Translations under genes and position numbers: made by a program | Shown here: in pieces, positions 1 through 11,749 of the stretch | How the letters are laid out: each line of letters starts with the position of its first letter | How positions within the stretch are numbered: the stretch's first letter is position 1 | Notes under the pieces: generated by a model | What the model saw: the letters and a program-made list of their open reading frames with translations, nothing else | The model's database searches: none | Told to the model about the DNA's origin: nothing | Assembly (NCBI GenBank): GCA_025200525.1 | Contig: CM045758.1 | Span: 868,001-932,000 of the forward strand | Source of the DNA: Camellia lanceoleosa | Taxonomy: Eukaryota; Streptophyta; Magnoliopsida; Ericales; Theaceae | Direction of reading: 5' to 3' | DNA length: 64,000 bases

Positions 1-2610
1 CCAGCCAACTTTGAATAGGCATATCTTTTGCATCCGGACTCCGTTTTGAGTGATTCTTGAGCCTAAAATCAAGCCCCGGAAGTCTAGTTTCCAATGGTGC
101 TAGTCTCACTCCCAAATTCTAAATACAGAAAAAGTTATACCCAAATTAGTGACGACTGTTCACTTTCTGTCAACTAGTTTTGTACCATTTCTTCACCTAA
201 ACCATTTCCCATCGATTTCTCCTGTTTTCTAAGACATGGATTACAACTTATTAAAGAATAATGAGCTTGGTACCACCATGACTAATTGATTGAACGATCA
301 AAGAGAATAAGTAAAGGATCGAGTATAACCTCATATTATGTGTTGTGCATTATAATTGTAGGTCGGGACGAGGACATTGTACCATTACCACTGGGAACCG
401 ATCACAGTGAGTAGTAGTACTGTAATCGTACGTTTACTTACCATTAATAATTATTATTGTTAATGCACTGTTCTTTGTAAGCATTTATGTTGTTAGGGAT
501 CGGTTAGAACATTGAAAGATTACGTGTACCTCAGTATGGCTCTGAAACTACTCTACATTCCGGTTAAGGTTAATGGTTGTCATTAATGTGTAATAATCTG
601 TAACTTACCTATGACTCTGCACAAGAATTATTAATACCATGCGACTGGTTGACAAGAAGGAATTATGAATATAAACCCCGCTTAATGGGGATATGATATT
701 TTGAACGTCCCATCCTGGACTCCTACAGCCTTATTTAGTTCGACACATGTTTTATGACATAGACATCTGCCTAGAATGGATTAACGAAATGAAAATCGAA
801 TAGAACCATGGGTTGCCTTATATGTCAAAGAATTGAATACCAATAACATTGTTATATGGCTCACGTTACGGTGTGAATTGTTTTATCCTCATGAATGGTA
901 TTGTAACGACACATGTGTTTGTGTAAATAATTATTATTAATGCTTTGTTATACGTATGACGACTATGGCATAATGAATCATAAAGGGGAATTTGTGTGCA
1001 CCATTGTGAACGGTATTTGTACGAACCTAGCATTATTCCATTTTGTTTATCCACTTCGTTTATGCCATGACATAATATGAATTGTTCAGTCTTCAAGAAC
1101 TATAGATTTCTAGTATGGAACAAAGTGCTGTACGGAACTAAGTGTTGCATTGCGAGTCACCTCTAGAATCCGTACGAGCCACCTCTTGAGTCCACACCTA
1201 TGTGAACTGGGCTTAAAGCCAATGTGAAAGTTATGAGGCCTATGGCTGTTTTCTGAAAGATATAATTTGTGAAGTTATGAAAGATACAATTTGTGAAATT
1301 ATGAACGATATAATTTGTGAAGATATGTAAGGTATGACTTGTGAATCCAAAGGCTATTGTGCATGTGTGAACCCCTCAGGCCAAGGGCCGAACTGTGAAA
1401 TTGTAAAACCAATAAAGTCCTCTGTAATCCAATGAACATGTGTTATGTCAACTCATGAGAATGTGAATTAGTCTCTCATTGTTAAGCGAACGATAATGAC
1501 ATGATACAACAAGCAATGCTCTAGTTATGATATGTTCCATTTGAATTAATGAATGATGTTCAAGTATGTTTCAGGCATGTTTCCAGTATGTTACACGTTC
1601 AGGTATGTTCAAGTATGTTTCAAGTATATGTTACAAGTTCTATAAATGTTATGCACTTATGTCGATGTTTTGAGGTATGTAAGGCAACTATGTTAATGTT
1701 TCAAGCATGTTATGTATTTATGTTACCGTTAAGGTATGTTAAAAGTATGTAAAGAAAAGAAACTTTCAAGGGCCATAACGCCAATATGTTTACAAGGGCT
1801 TTATGCCATTCTCAAGGGCTTTATGCCACTTTCAAGACCACAGTGCCAGCATGTTTACAAGGGCTGTATGCCTTTTTCAGGGGCTTCTTGCCACTTCCAA
1901 GGGCTGCAATGCCAACAAGTTTCTGGGGCCATAGTGCCAACATGTTATAAGAGCTTTATGCCACATGTTCCAAGGGCTTCGTACACCATTTTCAAGGGCT
2001 TATAGCCACCAAGTTATGTTACAAGATTAGGCCTAAGGCCATTATATGCATGTCTACGTAATCGGACTAATGTATCGATATGTAATCTGTTTAAGTTAAG
2101 CAATGTTTTATTTATGTACTACTATTCACTGAGCTTGACTCACTTGTGTTATGTCTGTTTCTGTAGGCACTCCACCTGGAGGTCAGTTTTAACCCTTGGT
2201 ATCCGTGTCTCTTTTGTCAACCTCAGAGTGTCCAAGCACTTAAGTGAAGGCAGCTCTTCTTGCTAAGCTTTTGATTTTACACTTTGATTGTCTGCTTAAA
2301 GTTGATGTATATATAATTCCTTTGCCTGTCCATGTTGTTTTACGCTCAATTCTAAGGGCTGGGTCTGTATATATATATATATGTACATAGCTAATTCTCT
2401 GATGCACGTCACTGTATGTTTCTTTGCTTAATGTTCTGTCTGTGATCCTGGCATGATAGTGGTCGCTCAATGGATGCAGTTCTTTTATTTATGTTAATTT
2501 ATATTGGTAAATGCTTCCGTTCAGGCCCCATATGAAATGTATACCAGGTTATGTGTCCGTGTCTGTGTAGGTCATGCCCAAACTTTTAGAGGCAAGTGTG
2601 GGGTGTGACA
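1..2610 (+). repeat. Ty3/gypsy-type LTR remnant (right part)
   Basis: No coding potential is visible. The stretch ends in GGGGTGTGACA at 2610, like the 3' end of a plant gypsy LTR. It shares with the LTRs at 3363-5469 and 9179-11744 a minisatellite block followed by a CTCAC...TGTAG|G module (2139-2166). No primer-binding site follows, so it is a 3' LTR, a solo LTR or a fragment. The left end lies outside the window. Orientation is inferred from the shared module. Confidence 0.55.
1552..2020 (+). repeat. degenerate tandem repeats inside LTR remnant
   Basis: Two adjacent blocks are visible. 1552-1740 has short units around GTATGTTTCAAG. 1775-2015 has about ten units around CAAGGGCTTTATGCC, separated by roughly 20-30 bases. 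ORFs crossing them only reflect the repeats. Confidence 0.7.
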
Positions 2611-3332
2611 GTAACCAAACAGAGGCCAATGGTTATTTAAGTCCCCCAAGACATAGGACTCCCGTGGTGATATTTATAAAACATAATTGTTTTTAAGGTC
2701 ATAGTCAAATATTCTTTAAAATATAAACAAACATATCCATGGGTTTCCTTTTAACAAATAGAATTCAAAAATTAAACCACGTAACTGAAATATTTATAAC
2801 ACATAACTTTTATTAATATACTAATAAAACATAACTTGTATAAAACTGATTATGGTAAGTCAAAACATACGTAAAATACATTTTGGTAACTCAAGGTATA
2901 ATATAACTCACCTTAACTTTAATACCTTACTCTTTCTTTCCATTACTAAGTACTCTTTTAGCTTCCACCATTTTTTCCTTTCTTTCCTCTCTTTCTTTCT
3001 TTCTTTCTTTCCTCTTTTCCTTTCTTCTTTTCCTTTCCTCTCTTTCTTTCTTTCTTTCTTTCCTCTTTTCCTTTCTTCTTTCTTTCCACGCAGGTTGATC
3101 ACCTCCCTATTTATAAGGAGGTGAGGCCATTGGTTGGCCAATACGTGGCCAGGCCATCCCTCTCTCCAGATTTGATATTTAATTTCATGATTCGCTCTTA
3201 TCCTTAATAGATATTTAAGATAATTACTTTTTGACCTAATATTTTAATATAATTATATAAATAAATTAATTTATAATTAAATTACACTTTATTATATACC
3301 AATAGAAAATAAATTATTTATTTTACTACCAC

Positions 3333-3362
<30 letters not shown>
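2605..3362 (-). repeat. LTR-like repeat, copy 1
   Basis: From 2690 to about 3362 this matches 7113-7862 in the same orientation, at about 95% by eye. It contains a CT-rich tract (2968-3090) and a hairpin with arms CACCTCC (3100-3106) and GGAGGTG (3117-3123) around a TATA-like core. It ends in an (ATT)n tract. On the minus strand the core reads like an LTR promoter, with a CCAAT-like block upstream. Copy 2 shows the likely LTR start on the minus strand. Copy 1 breaks off at the ATT tract, where a plus-strand LTR begins. Confidence 0.55.
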
Positions 3363-3363
<1 letters not shown>

Positions 3364-5469
3364 TAGTTGGTCTTAATTACAATTTTGCCAAGATAGTGGG
3401 CCACTTTGTCTTAACATGTTGAAGCCTTAGCACACCCCATTCAAACACATTTCCTCAGCTCATTTTTGTTGTCCTAACCGACTAGAGAGAGAGGAATAGG
3501 AGAAATCTTGTGGTCTTCAAGGAATTGCTTGAAATTTAGGAGGATTGAAGGAGTCTTACATATTTGAACTTGTACATCTTGCATTCAAGGCTTAAGGTAA
3601 GGGAATTCATCTTTTTAGTTATGAATTTAAGTCACTTCATCCTTGGTTCATGATAGATTGGTGGCTAGAGCTAGAAATTGGTTTATAATGTTGATTTGGG
3701 TAGAGATTCATGCATGCATGATCATAACATAGCATTTGGAAGTGTTTTCATGAGAATTCTTTGCATGCAAGGCCATATTCAAGTTATAGTCCATGAGTTC
3801 ATCATGAATTGGAGTTTAATCTTGCATTTGAACATGTTTCGGAGCATTGGATTTCAAATAAACACTTGCATGTTTCACACACATCTTGTTCTTTAAAATA
3901 TTGTTGAAATTGTATTTAATTGAACTACCTTTAGGCTTTGATTTCTCAAATTGACCTTCAAAACATGTTATTCTAGGAGTTTAAAAGTGTTTTCCAGAAA
4001 ATTAGCCCAAAAGGATCGAATTTGGTGCATTAAAACTTGGTTTTGAGCTTGAAGGTTCAATCTAGAATTTCCAGAATTTGGACTCACGCTCGAGCGGAGA
4101 AATATGCGCCCGAGCGTGGAATTCGACCATCCAGTACTTTGCACTGTTTTACAGTACGCTCGAGCGGAAGAATTTACGCTCGAGCGGGTACCTGAGTCAC
4201 ACGCTCGAGCGGGGGTCGAGCGCCCGTCGAGAGTGATTTTCACCCATCCAGTACCTTTGTCAAGTTTTGCAGACCGCTCAAGCGTAAAGGTTTACACTCG
4301 AGCGGAGACTTTTGTTTGCATGTCTGCTCGAGTGAGTAAACCCACGCTCGAGCAGGACCCCTGTTTTCTGAAAATTATGAAAAATGTTTTCTAAGGCATT
4401 TTTGCATCCTCATTCTATCCTAGGCATTCCTAGGCCATGTTTAAGACTCCTTAATGGAAATTAAAGGGTAGTAACACATCAAGGGCAAACGAAACAAGTT
4501 GTGTGTAATCGAAATGATGTTCAAGTGTGTGTGTTGTATGTGTGTGTTCATGTAGGTCACGCACCTCGAAATAAGTGGAGTGCCGCCTTACCATCTAGTT
4601 AGAGCTATCAACTATCTGTGAGTAGTAAATTTGTAAAGTTATGTTCAATGTTATGTATTTTCGAAATATTATGATACAAAATGATTGATTCTTTGAAATA
4701 CTATGATATGTTGGAAACGAATGAATGATTGTCTAAGATTCTGAAAGTTAACCGTGGCATCCTTAGCATTTCATGATATGCATCCCTTTATGGGTCATCA
4801 GAACGTCTCCGTGCACATGAGTCATCAGAAAGCCTTCAAGGCTGTCCTGTTATGGGTCATCAGGTCCCTTTATGGGTCATCAGATTTGTGAACGCTATTG
4901 GATGTACCATGTAAGATTATGTTACAAACCTGAATATGGGAATGATTATGAACAAGTATATGAATCTGATCTATTATGAATCTGATTTCTAACTCTGTGA
5001 TGGACATCATTCGTTAAACCCCTTTACTCTGTTATTATTCGCTGGGCTTTAGCTCACTGTTTATATTATGTATGTAGGTGAGCAAGCTGGTGACCAGGCC
5101 CAGAGTTGACGGCCTATGCTATGGTTTTTGTCAGCCAACCCTTACGCCTCCCAAGGAGGTTCCACTCAAAGTCAAGTCCTATGGCTGTTTGGTGTTCATG
5201 CTAGTCTTGTAAATGTTTTGTAAAGTCAGATCTTGGGATGTACACTTTGTAAATATTGGTATGTTTTGACTAGCATGTTATGTATATAAATAAGTTTTTG
5301 AAATGTTCTGTTCCATGTACGCCATCACAGCTTATTGGACCCTGTTTATATTATATATTGCTTCCGCAGCCCCTTATTATTTGTTAAAGTATTCAAAGGC
5401 CTTTGGTAATCCATGGATTACTGGCCGGTTACGATGCTAAACCCACAGAGGCGGGTTTGGGTCGTGACA
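3363..5469 (+). repeat. 5' LTR of the truncated gypsy element
   Basis: It ends in GGGTCGTGACA at 5469, and a primer-binding site follows 3 bases later. The end shares long blocks with the solo LTR at 9179-11744, for example the region around the conserved lysine-free module GCTGGGCTTTAGCTCAC (5041-5057). Internal features are an array of GCTCGAGC palindromes (4083-4355), a TATGGGTCATCAG minisatellite (4790-4885), a splice-donor-like AAG|GTAAGG at 3597 and an acceptor-like TATGTAG|GTG at 5077. The start is not defined. Confidence 0.7.
4083..4355. repeat. GCTCGAGC palindrome array (LTR A)
   Basis: About ten exact or one-mismatch copies of CGCTCGAGCG, spaced 15-50 bases apart, lie in otherwise unrelated spacers. 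The same motif array occurs in two other LTRs of the window. Confidence 0.8.
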
Positions 5470-5472
5470 GAG

Positions 5473-5485
5473 TGGTATAAGAGCA
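5473..5485 (+). other. primer-binding site (tRNA-iMet type)
   Basis: TGGTATAAGAGCA differs by one base from the usual plant TGGTATCAGAGC complement of initiator tRNA-Met. It begins 3 bases after the LTR end, as expected for a gypsy element read on the plus strand. Confidence 0.8.
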
Positions 5486-5639
5486 CGAGTTATACCACAC
5501 ACACTGGTCCATATGAGCTTAGGATGTTCTAGTAAGAAATAAGGGCATTCCATCTGCATGTTATGTGTCTTGTGTGAAAACGAAATTCAAATATAAATAT
5601 GTGAATTTGAATACATAAATTCTTGTTTACCTATAGCAA

Positions 5640-7112
5640 ATGGACAATGCAAGGAATGATGATACAGCAGGGTCTTCTGATGCCCGAATGAATAGAATGG
5701 AACAAATGCTGGCAACCTTAACCGAAGTGGTAATGCAACAACAAAGACAACAACCCTTGCCCCCTCCACCTCCGCCAGTACAGGCAGAAGTAGATAACAG
5801 TGACATAATCAATTTGACACAGAAATTTATGAAAATGAAACCGCCGACATTCTATGGTGGGATTGAACCGTTGAAGGCAGAGACGTGGTTGCTTGAAATG
5901 GAAAAGTTGTATGAGGTGTTTCCTTGTTCAGAAATCCAAAAAGTCCTCTTAGCCACCTACACCCTGAAGGATGAAGCCCGAAAGTGGTGGTTACTGATTC
6001 GAAATGGTCACGGAAATATGACATGGACTCAGTTCAATGCAATTTTCTATGACAAGTATTTTCCTCAGTGCTTCAGGAATCGGAAGGTTTCAGAATTTCA
6101 GGGACTCAAACAAGGCAGAATGTCTGTAGCCAAGTATGAGGCCAAGTTCATCGAGTTAGCCAGGTTTGCTCCCCATATGGTGGACACAGACTACAAGAAG
6201 GCCCGCAAGTTTGAAGATGGATTGGATCTGGACATACTGGATAGGGTGGGAGTCCTGAACCTACCCACATATGTGAGTGTTTTGGATAGGGCATTAATGG
6301 CAGAATTCATTTTAGCAGCAAGGAAATAAACTCTTGTTCCACGGACTGACTGGACAGGGAAAAGATTGGGGAACAGCTTCAAAAAGGGTCGTTCGTTCTA
6401 CGAGAATAAGAAACATAACACAGGATCATATAACAACTCAAGCCAGAGTAGTGGCACCATGCCAACTTGCCCAGAATGTGGTAAGAAACACAAGAGGACT
6501 TGTTATCGAGCTTTGGGCACCTGCTACAGATGTGGAAAACCTGGTCATGTGATGAAGGATTGTCCTATCAGGTTCGAAAACACCAACAATACGGCGGCAA
6601 GTTCAGCTGGATCTGCTTCTGTGGCCAAAACCAATGCCAAAGCCAATACTGGAAAGGAACCTTTGAGACAAGGCCGAGTGTTTGCCTTAGTGCTCGGTGA
6701 CGTACCGAACACCTATACTGTGGTGTCAAGTACACTTTCTGTATGTTCTCAAAATGCATGTATACTGATAGATTCTAGTTCCACACATTCTTTTGTGTCG
6801 CATACTTTTTCTCGAAAATTGACTAGGCCATTAGAACTTATGACATATGTGTTATCTGTGTCTACGCCATCTGGAAGTTCTATAATATGTACTCATGTTT
6901 ATCTAGCATATGATGTTATGGTTGGCGATATGATGTTGTATGTGGACTTATTACCCTTGGACATTCATCATTTTGATTGTATTTTGGAGATGTATTGGTT
7001 GACTAAATACTGTGCTACCATTGATTGTGCAAACAAAACTGTTGTGTTTAGACCGCCGCGTATGCCTGAATTTACTTTTAGTGGGAATGGGGTAGTTCCT
7101 CCCCCATACATC
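5640..7112 (+). pseudogene. Ty3/gypsy gag-protease, truncated
   Basis: The reading frame is open from the ATG at 5640 to a TAA at 6327, then continues in the same frame to 7112, so a single in-frame stop splits it. The first part (about residues 55-210) is a retrotransposon gag domain with the typical KMKPPTFYGG, ARKWW and FYDKYFP blocks. After the stop come two cysteine clusters, including CYRCGKPGHVMKDC, a CCHC zinc knuckle that binds RNA. A retropepsin-like domain follows. Its active-site motif reads DSSSTHSF where DSGATHSF is usual, so the catalytic glycine position is changed. Homology ends after VVPPPY, where the next repeat cuts in. The product would be a capsid and protease for the element's own particles. 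It is certainly non-functional as a whole. Confidence 0.9.
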
Positions 7113-7806
7113 ATTTTTTTTAAGGTCATAGTCAAATATTCTTTAAAATATAAACAAACATATCCATGAGTTTCCTTTTAACAAATAGAATTCAGAAATT
7201 AAACCACAAAACTGAAATATTTATAACACATAACTTTTATTAATATACTAATAAAACATAACTTGTATAAAACAGATTATGGTAAGTCAAAACATATGTA
7301 AAATACATTTTGGTGACTCAGGGTATAATATAACTCATCTTAACTTTAATACCTTACTCTTTCTTTCCATTACTAAATACCCTTTTAGCTTCCACCATTT
7401 TTTCCTTCCTTTCCTCTCTTTCTTTCTTTCTTTCTTTCCTCTTTTCCTTTCTTATTTTCCTTTTCTCTCTTTCTTTCTTTCTTTCCTCTTTTCCTTTCTT
7501 ATTTTCCTTTCCTCTCTTTCTTTCTTTCTCTCTTTCCTCTTTTCCTTTCTTCTTTCTTTCCACGCAGGTTGATCACCTCCCTACTTATAAGGAGGTGAGG
7601 CCATTGGTTGGCCAACACGTGGCCAGGCCATCCCTCTCTCCAAATTCGATATTTAATTTCATGATTCGTTTTTATCCTTAATAGATATTTAAGATAATTA
7701 CTTTTTGACATAATATTTTAATATAATTATATAAATAAATTAATTCATAATTAAATTACACTTTATTATATATCAATAGAAAATAAATTATTTATTTTAC
7801 TACCAC

Positions 7807-7877
<71 letters not shown>

Positions 7878-8018
7878 TTTGACCCCTAAATTCATAATAA
7901 TTATATTATTTTACAAAATTACACATAATAATATATAATAAATTATATATTTTTCGAACTGAGATTAAATAATATTAGTATAAATTCTACAGAATAATTA
8001 AAAATCTGGGTTGTTACA
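7113..8018 (-). repeat. LTR-like repeat, copy 2
   Basis: 7113-7862 matches copy 1 (2690-3362), including the CT-rich tract (7405-7560), the CACCTCC/GGAGGTG hairpin (7574-7597) and the (ATT)n tract, which is longer here. It continues beyond copy 1 to 8018. On the minus strand it begins TGTAACAACCCAG, a common plant LTR start. It therefore looks like an LTR in minus orientation that has lost its 3' end at the poly-T junction at 7113, inside the gypsy protease. Confidence 0.6.
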
Positions 8019-9173
8019 GTAGCAGCACTGTAAACTATTTGTACAACGAACACATTTTGTGTTTATACACTTTCTCACAGGAAAATTAAATGCAGCAAAA
8101 TACAGAAAGCAATTGCAGAAAACAAGAACAAAAAATTATTGAATGCAAAATCCAATTGAGGTACTTCTTATTTATAGATGAAATAGTGGCTTTTCAGAAA
8201 AGGTTTCAACAGGTAAAAACATGTTCGAGACAGAGGTTGAACAGGTACAAACTTGTTCGAATTTGAATTGAACAAACAAAACCAATTTGAACAGGTAAAA
8301 ACCTATTCGAATTTAATTTAAACAGGTAGGAACCTGTTTAGTAAAAAGGAATAGGTGTATTGGACCAAACGAATTAATTTTGAAATTCAAATTCCAAATG
8401 ATAAGAATTTAATTTTTTTAAGAAAAATAAAATTCAAATGTTTTTGGCCCAAAAAGATAAGCATTGGGACAAACGGTGGTGGCGGTGTGTGCGTGTGTTT
8501 TGTTTTGGGTCCAATGGGTCTAGCCCACTTTGCCTATAATCTCACCCTTCCACAAAATTTGGGTATCCCTTGGGGCCCTCCCCACATTGCAGACCTAAGG
8601 CTTATAAATCCACACAAAGTTTGCCCACCAAAGCAATGTGGGACAAACTTTAACTCCGACCTTTATGAAAATTTCACCAAACACACCATTTTCATGGAGC
8701 TCACTTTGGCTTCAATTTCTCATTCACCCGATAATGGTTTTGAGTAACCAAATATACGACATGAATTGTTATGCGGCAAAGAACGTGTTGCCACAAGGAC
8801 CGGCTGACTTTGGCGCATGGGTCTCACCTAAAAATTAGACCAAAGTTTGGAAAAAAAACCTCTTTTTTTTCCTAAACCATTTCTCAAACCATTTCTTACA
8901 ATAGCTCAAGGTCATTCACTTTCTCCATCCTAAGTTTGTTTAGTGACCAAAACTACAACCCAGCATTTGACCCTTTCGGTGTCAAAGCAAAGCAAAACCT
9001 TGATCGTGCAATCTAGCCTTTACATCGAGGAATCTTTTCCGTTCTGAAAATCTTAGTACGACATATTTGATACTGTCCTTGTTTTCCTATTTTTAATGGC
9101 CACTATCATGTGTTTTGAAAGCCTAATTAACTTGAATGTTTTCTAGTTAGCTAATTAACTGTTATTTCTATCT
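8019..9173. other. non-coding spacer with AACAGGT repeats
   Basis: No gene is recognised. 8205-8340 holds four or five imperfect units of about 30 bases, each built as AACAGGT, a short spacer, then ACCTGTT or ATGTTCG, so each unit can fold. ORFs at 8355-8838 have no recognisable domain and are probably chance. Confidence 0.5.
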
Positions 9174-9178
9174 CAGAA

Positions 9179-11744
9179 TGTCACGACCCACACCCGTCCC
9201 TATGGGTTTAGCGTCGTAACTAGCTAGTAATCATTGGATTACCAAAGGCCTCTGAACAGGATAACATAAGATAGGGGCTGCGGAAGCAAATATATAAAAT
9301 TAACGTAGTCCATAGAGCTGTGCAGACATACATGGAACAGAAATTTTCAAAACAAACTTATATATATACAGATGTGATGTCAATAATACATTAGTCTTGT
9401 GTCACTCAATTACACAAATAGGGTTAAAGGGTACTTAACCCAAGTACAGATATACAAAACAAGCTCAACTAAAGCCTTGACATAATCCTCTCAAAAGGAA
9501 CCTCATCTGGAGGCACGGTAGCTGGCTGACCAAACAGAAACATAGGCCATCAACTCTGGGCCTGGTCACGTGCCTGCTCACCTACATACATAATATAAAT
9601 AGTGAGCTGTAGCCCAGCGAATAATAATAGAGTAAAGAGGTTTAATGAATGTTGTCCATAACAGTTACCGAAAACAGAATTTAATAATTATCAGAGAGGA
9701 ATTCGTGATTATGTTCAGAAATCATAGTGCATAACAGATACAGTTTCAGAGTCGTATTCATAATTAGAACTTGCAGTTAATCATACGTGGCACATTCATT
9801 AGCACTAATAGAAATAGTTGACCCATAAAGGGACGGCCATAAAGGCACACAGTTGACCCATAAAGGGACGGCCATAAAGGCATACAGTTGACTCTCGTGC
9901 ACAAAGACGATACAGTTGGCTCATGAGACGTACAGTTGGCCCATTAAAGGACGTATACATAAGGATCCATAACAGTTGGCTCATGAGACGTATAGTTGAC
10001 CCATAATTAGGACATAACAGAACAGATAACAGATGTCGTTTGAAGCTAAGAATGCCACGGATATATTTCAGAAACATTGGACAACCATTTATTCATACAG
10101 AAAATAATAATTCGGAAACAGATCATTTTATATCATTCAGAAAATACTTATAATTGAACATAGCTTTACAAAGTTATTACTCACAGATAACAGAGGCTCC
10201 AAAGTAAATAGACAGGATAAGCAATTTAGATGTCTTGCGGCGCGTGACCTACATAACATAACAGATACAAACATTGAAACACACGTTCGGAGTGTACATA
10301 ACTTATTTCATTGTTCTTAGTGTGCTTCTAGCCTTATCCTCATTATGGTGTTTTAATCTTGGCCTAGGAATGCCTAGGATGAAATGAGGTTGCAAAAATA
10401 TACTTGAAAACATTTTTCAAAACTTGCTGAAAATAGGGTCCATGCTCGAGCGTGGCTTTCCTCGCTCGAACGGACATGCAAAATGGAAGGGTTTGCTTGA
10501 GCATAACTTTCTTCGCTCAAGCGGTCTGCAAACTTTGACAAAAGTATTGGTTGCTTGATCTTTACGCTCGATGGACGCTCGATCCCCGCTCGAGCGTGAC
10601 TTTTGTCACTCGAGCGATCTACAAAACATATGAACTTTTGGGAGCATGCATTTCACGCTCGAGCGGACTTTCGGTCGCTCGAGCAGAGGTGCACACATTC
10701 AGAGTGGTCGCTCGAGCATGAATTCCTACGCTTGAGCGTAGGTGCAAATTTTGGAATTTCCAGATTGATCTCCAAGTTCAAAACTTAGTCTTTAAGCATC
10801 AAAACTTGATTTTTCTGGGCCAAAACTTGAGGAAACACTTAGGAACTCATAAAACATCATGAAGTTAGGATCATTTCAAGAAATCATGGCCTAATAGCTT
10901 GCTAATTGTGCAAAATTCAACTTGAAATTTATGGATGTTTCATGAACATGACATGTATGAATTCCTTTAAACTCAATCTTCTCAAAACATGATCAAATGC
11001 TACAAAACAACATGAAACTTGATGATTTCCCAAAATTAAGGTGAATTCAAGACATGCATGAGGGAATTCTTGGAAATCATGCTCAATTTGTGAAGAAATG
11101 GACATGCATGCATGGTATGACCCATTTTCTTTCATTCAAGCTCAACTCTAGCATTACATAGCTTAATTATTTGGTTTCTGGGACTAAGTAGTTTAATCTC
11201 AAGGTTGCAAGGTTGGATTCTTACCTAGAAGTCTTAATTCCCTTGATTCTTAGGAAGTCTTTCTCAACCCCACCAATTCCTTAAGTTTCCAAGCCAAATC
11301 CTTCTTTGAACTCAACTCTCTCTTAGGCTCTCCCTTTGTCCACGTTTGTGTGGGTGTGTGATAGCTCAAATATGTTTGACAATGAAGAAGAAGAGTTGAG
11401 TTGAGGCTTACATAGAGTTTTATATAGGCTTCATTAGTGTTGGTTTATTAAACCTAATCAAACAGGCATTAAATTAATCCAATTTAATCGTTCTGAATCG
11501 GATTTCAATTGAACCTACCATAAAATTCTAAAAATTAGAATTAACACATAAATCGAATCAATTTCTGAATCAAATACCGATAAGGCCTTCAATTCACAAA
11601 CCGAAATGAAAACATGAACAGATATGTCTATGTTAAACAGTATATGCACACACAAGGCAACATATGATGCAACATTTCACTTCAATTATTTATTAGGCAT
11701 AATTAAGCACGAGTTAACGTTAATCACGAGTTAGGATTGTTACA
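9179..11744 (-). mobile_element. solo LTR of a Ty3/gypsy element
   Basis: On the minus strand it starts TGTAACAATCC (11744) and ends GGGTCGTGACA (9179). The 5-bp target duplication CAGAA flanks it exactly at 9174-9178 and 11745-11749. No internal region is present, so an internal LTR-LTR recombination is the likely origin. It shares with the LTR ending at 5469 the end block, a minisatellite near the end (9815-10010, units around TTGACCCATAAAGGGACG) and the CTCAC...TATGTAG|GTGAG module. The U3 parts differ, so the two are related subfamilies. A TATA-like motif, CTATATAAAAC, lies near 11430 on the minus strand. Confidence 0.9.
10440..10740. repeat. GCTCGAGC palindrome array (solo LTR B)
   Basis: About ten copies of CGCTCGAGCG or one-mismatch variants such as CGCTTGAGCG occur here. 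The motif matches the arrays at 4083-4355 and 44505-44805. Because it is palindromic it reads the same on both strands. Confidence 0.8.
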
Positions 11745-11749
11745 CAGAA

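Larger units (their letters stand above)
3363..7112 (+). mobile_element. truncated Ty3/gypsy retrotransposon (5' LTR, gag, protease)
   Basis: The order is LTR, primer-binding site, gag with zinc knuckles, then an aspartic protease. The element stops abruptly at about 7112 where the LTR-like repeat copy 2 begins. Reverse transcriptase, RNase H and integrase are absent, so the fragment cannot transpose by itself. The left edge is uncertain because the LTR merges into an (ATT)n tract. Confidence 0.8.

Noticed and set aside
2852..3141. Open frames on both strands over the CT-rich tract (also 7279-7711)
   Set aside because: They come from TTTC/GAAA low-complexity repeats and have no domain; both copies of the repeat give the same artefact.
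4083..4355. CRISPR-like array of regularly spaced short repeats
   Set aside because: The spacing is irregular, the repeat is a 10-bp palindrome inside an LTR, and the genome is a plant's.
5587..6024. Minus-strand frames opposite the gypsy gag
   Set aside because: They are shadows of the clear plus-strand gag domain.
8355..8838. 130- and 66-residue frames as a small gene
   Set aside because: No domain, no start context, no introns, and the location is among LTR remnants.
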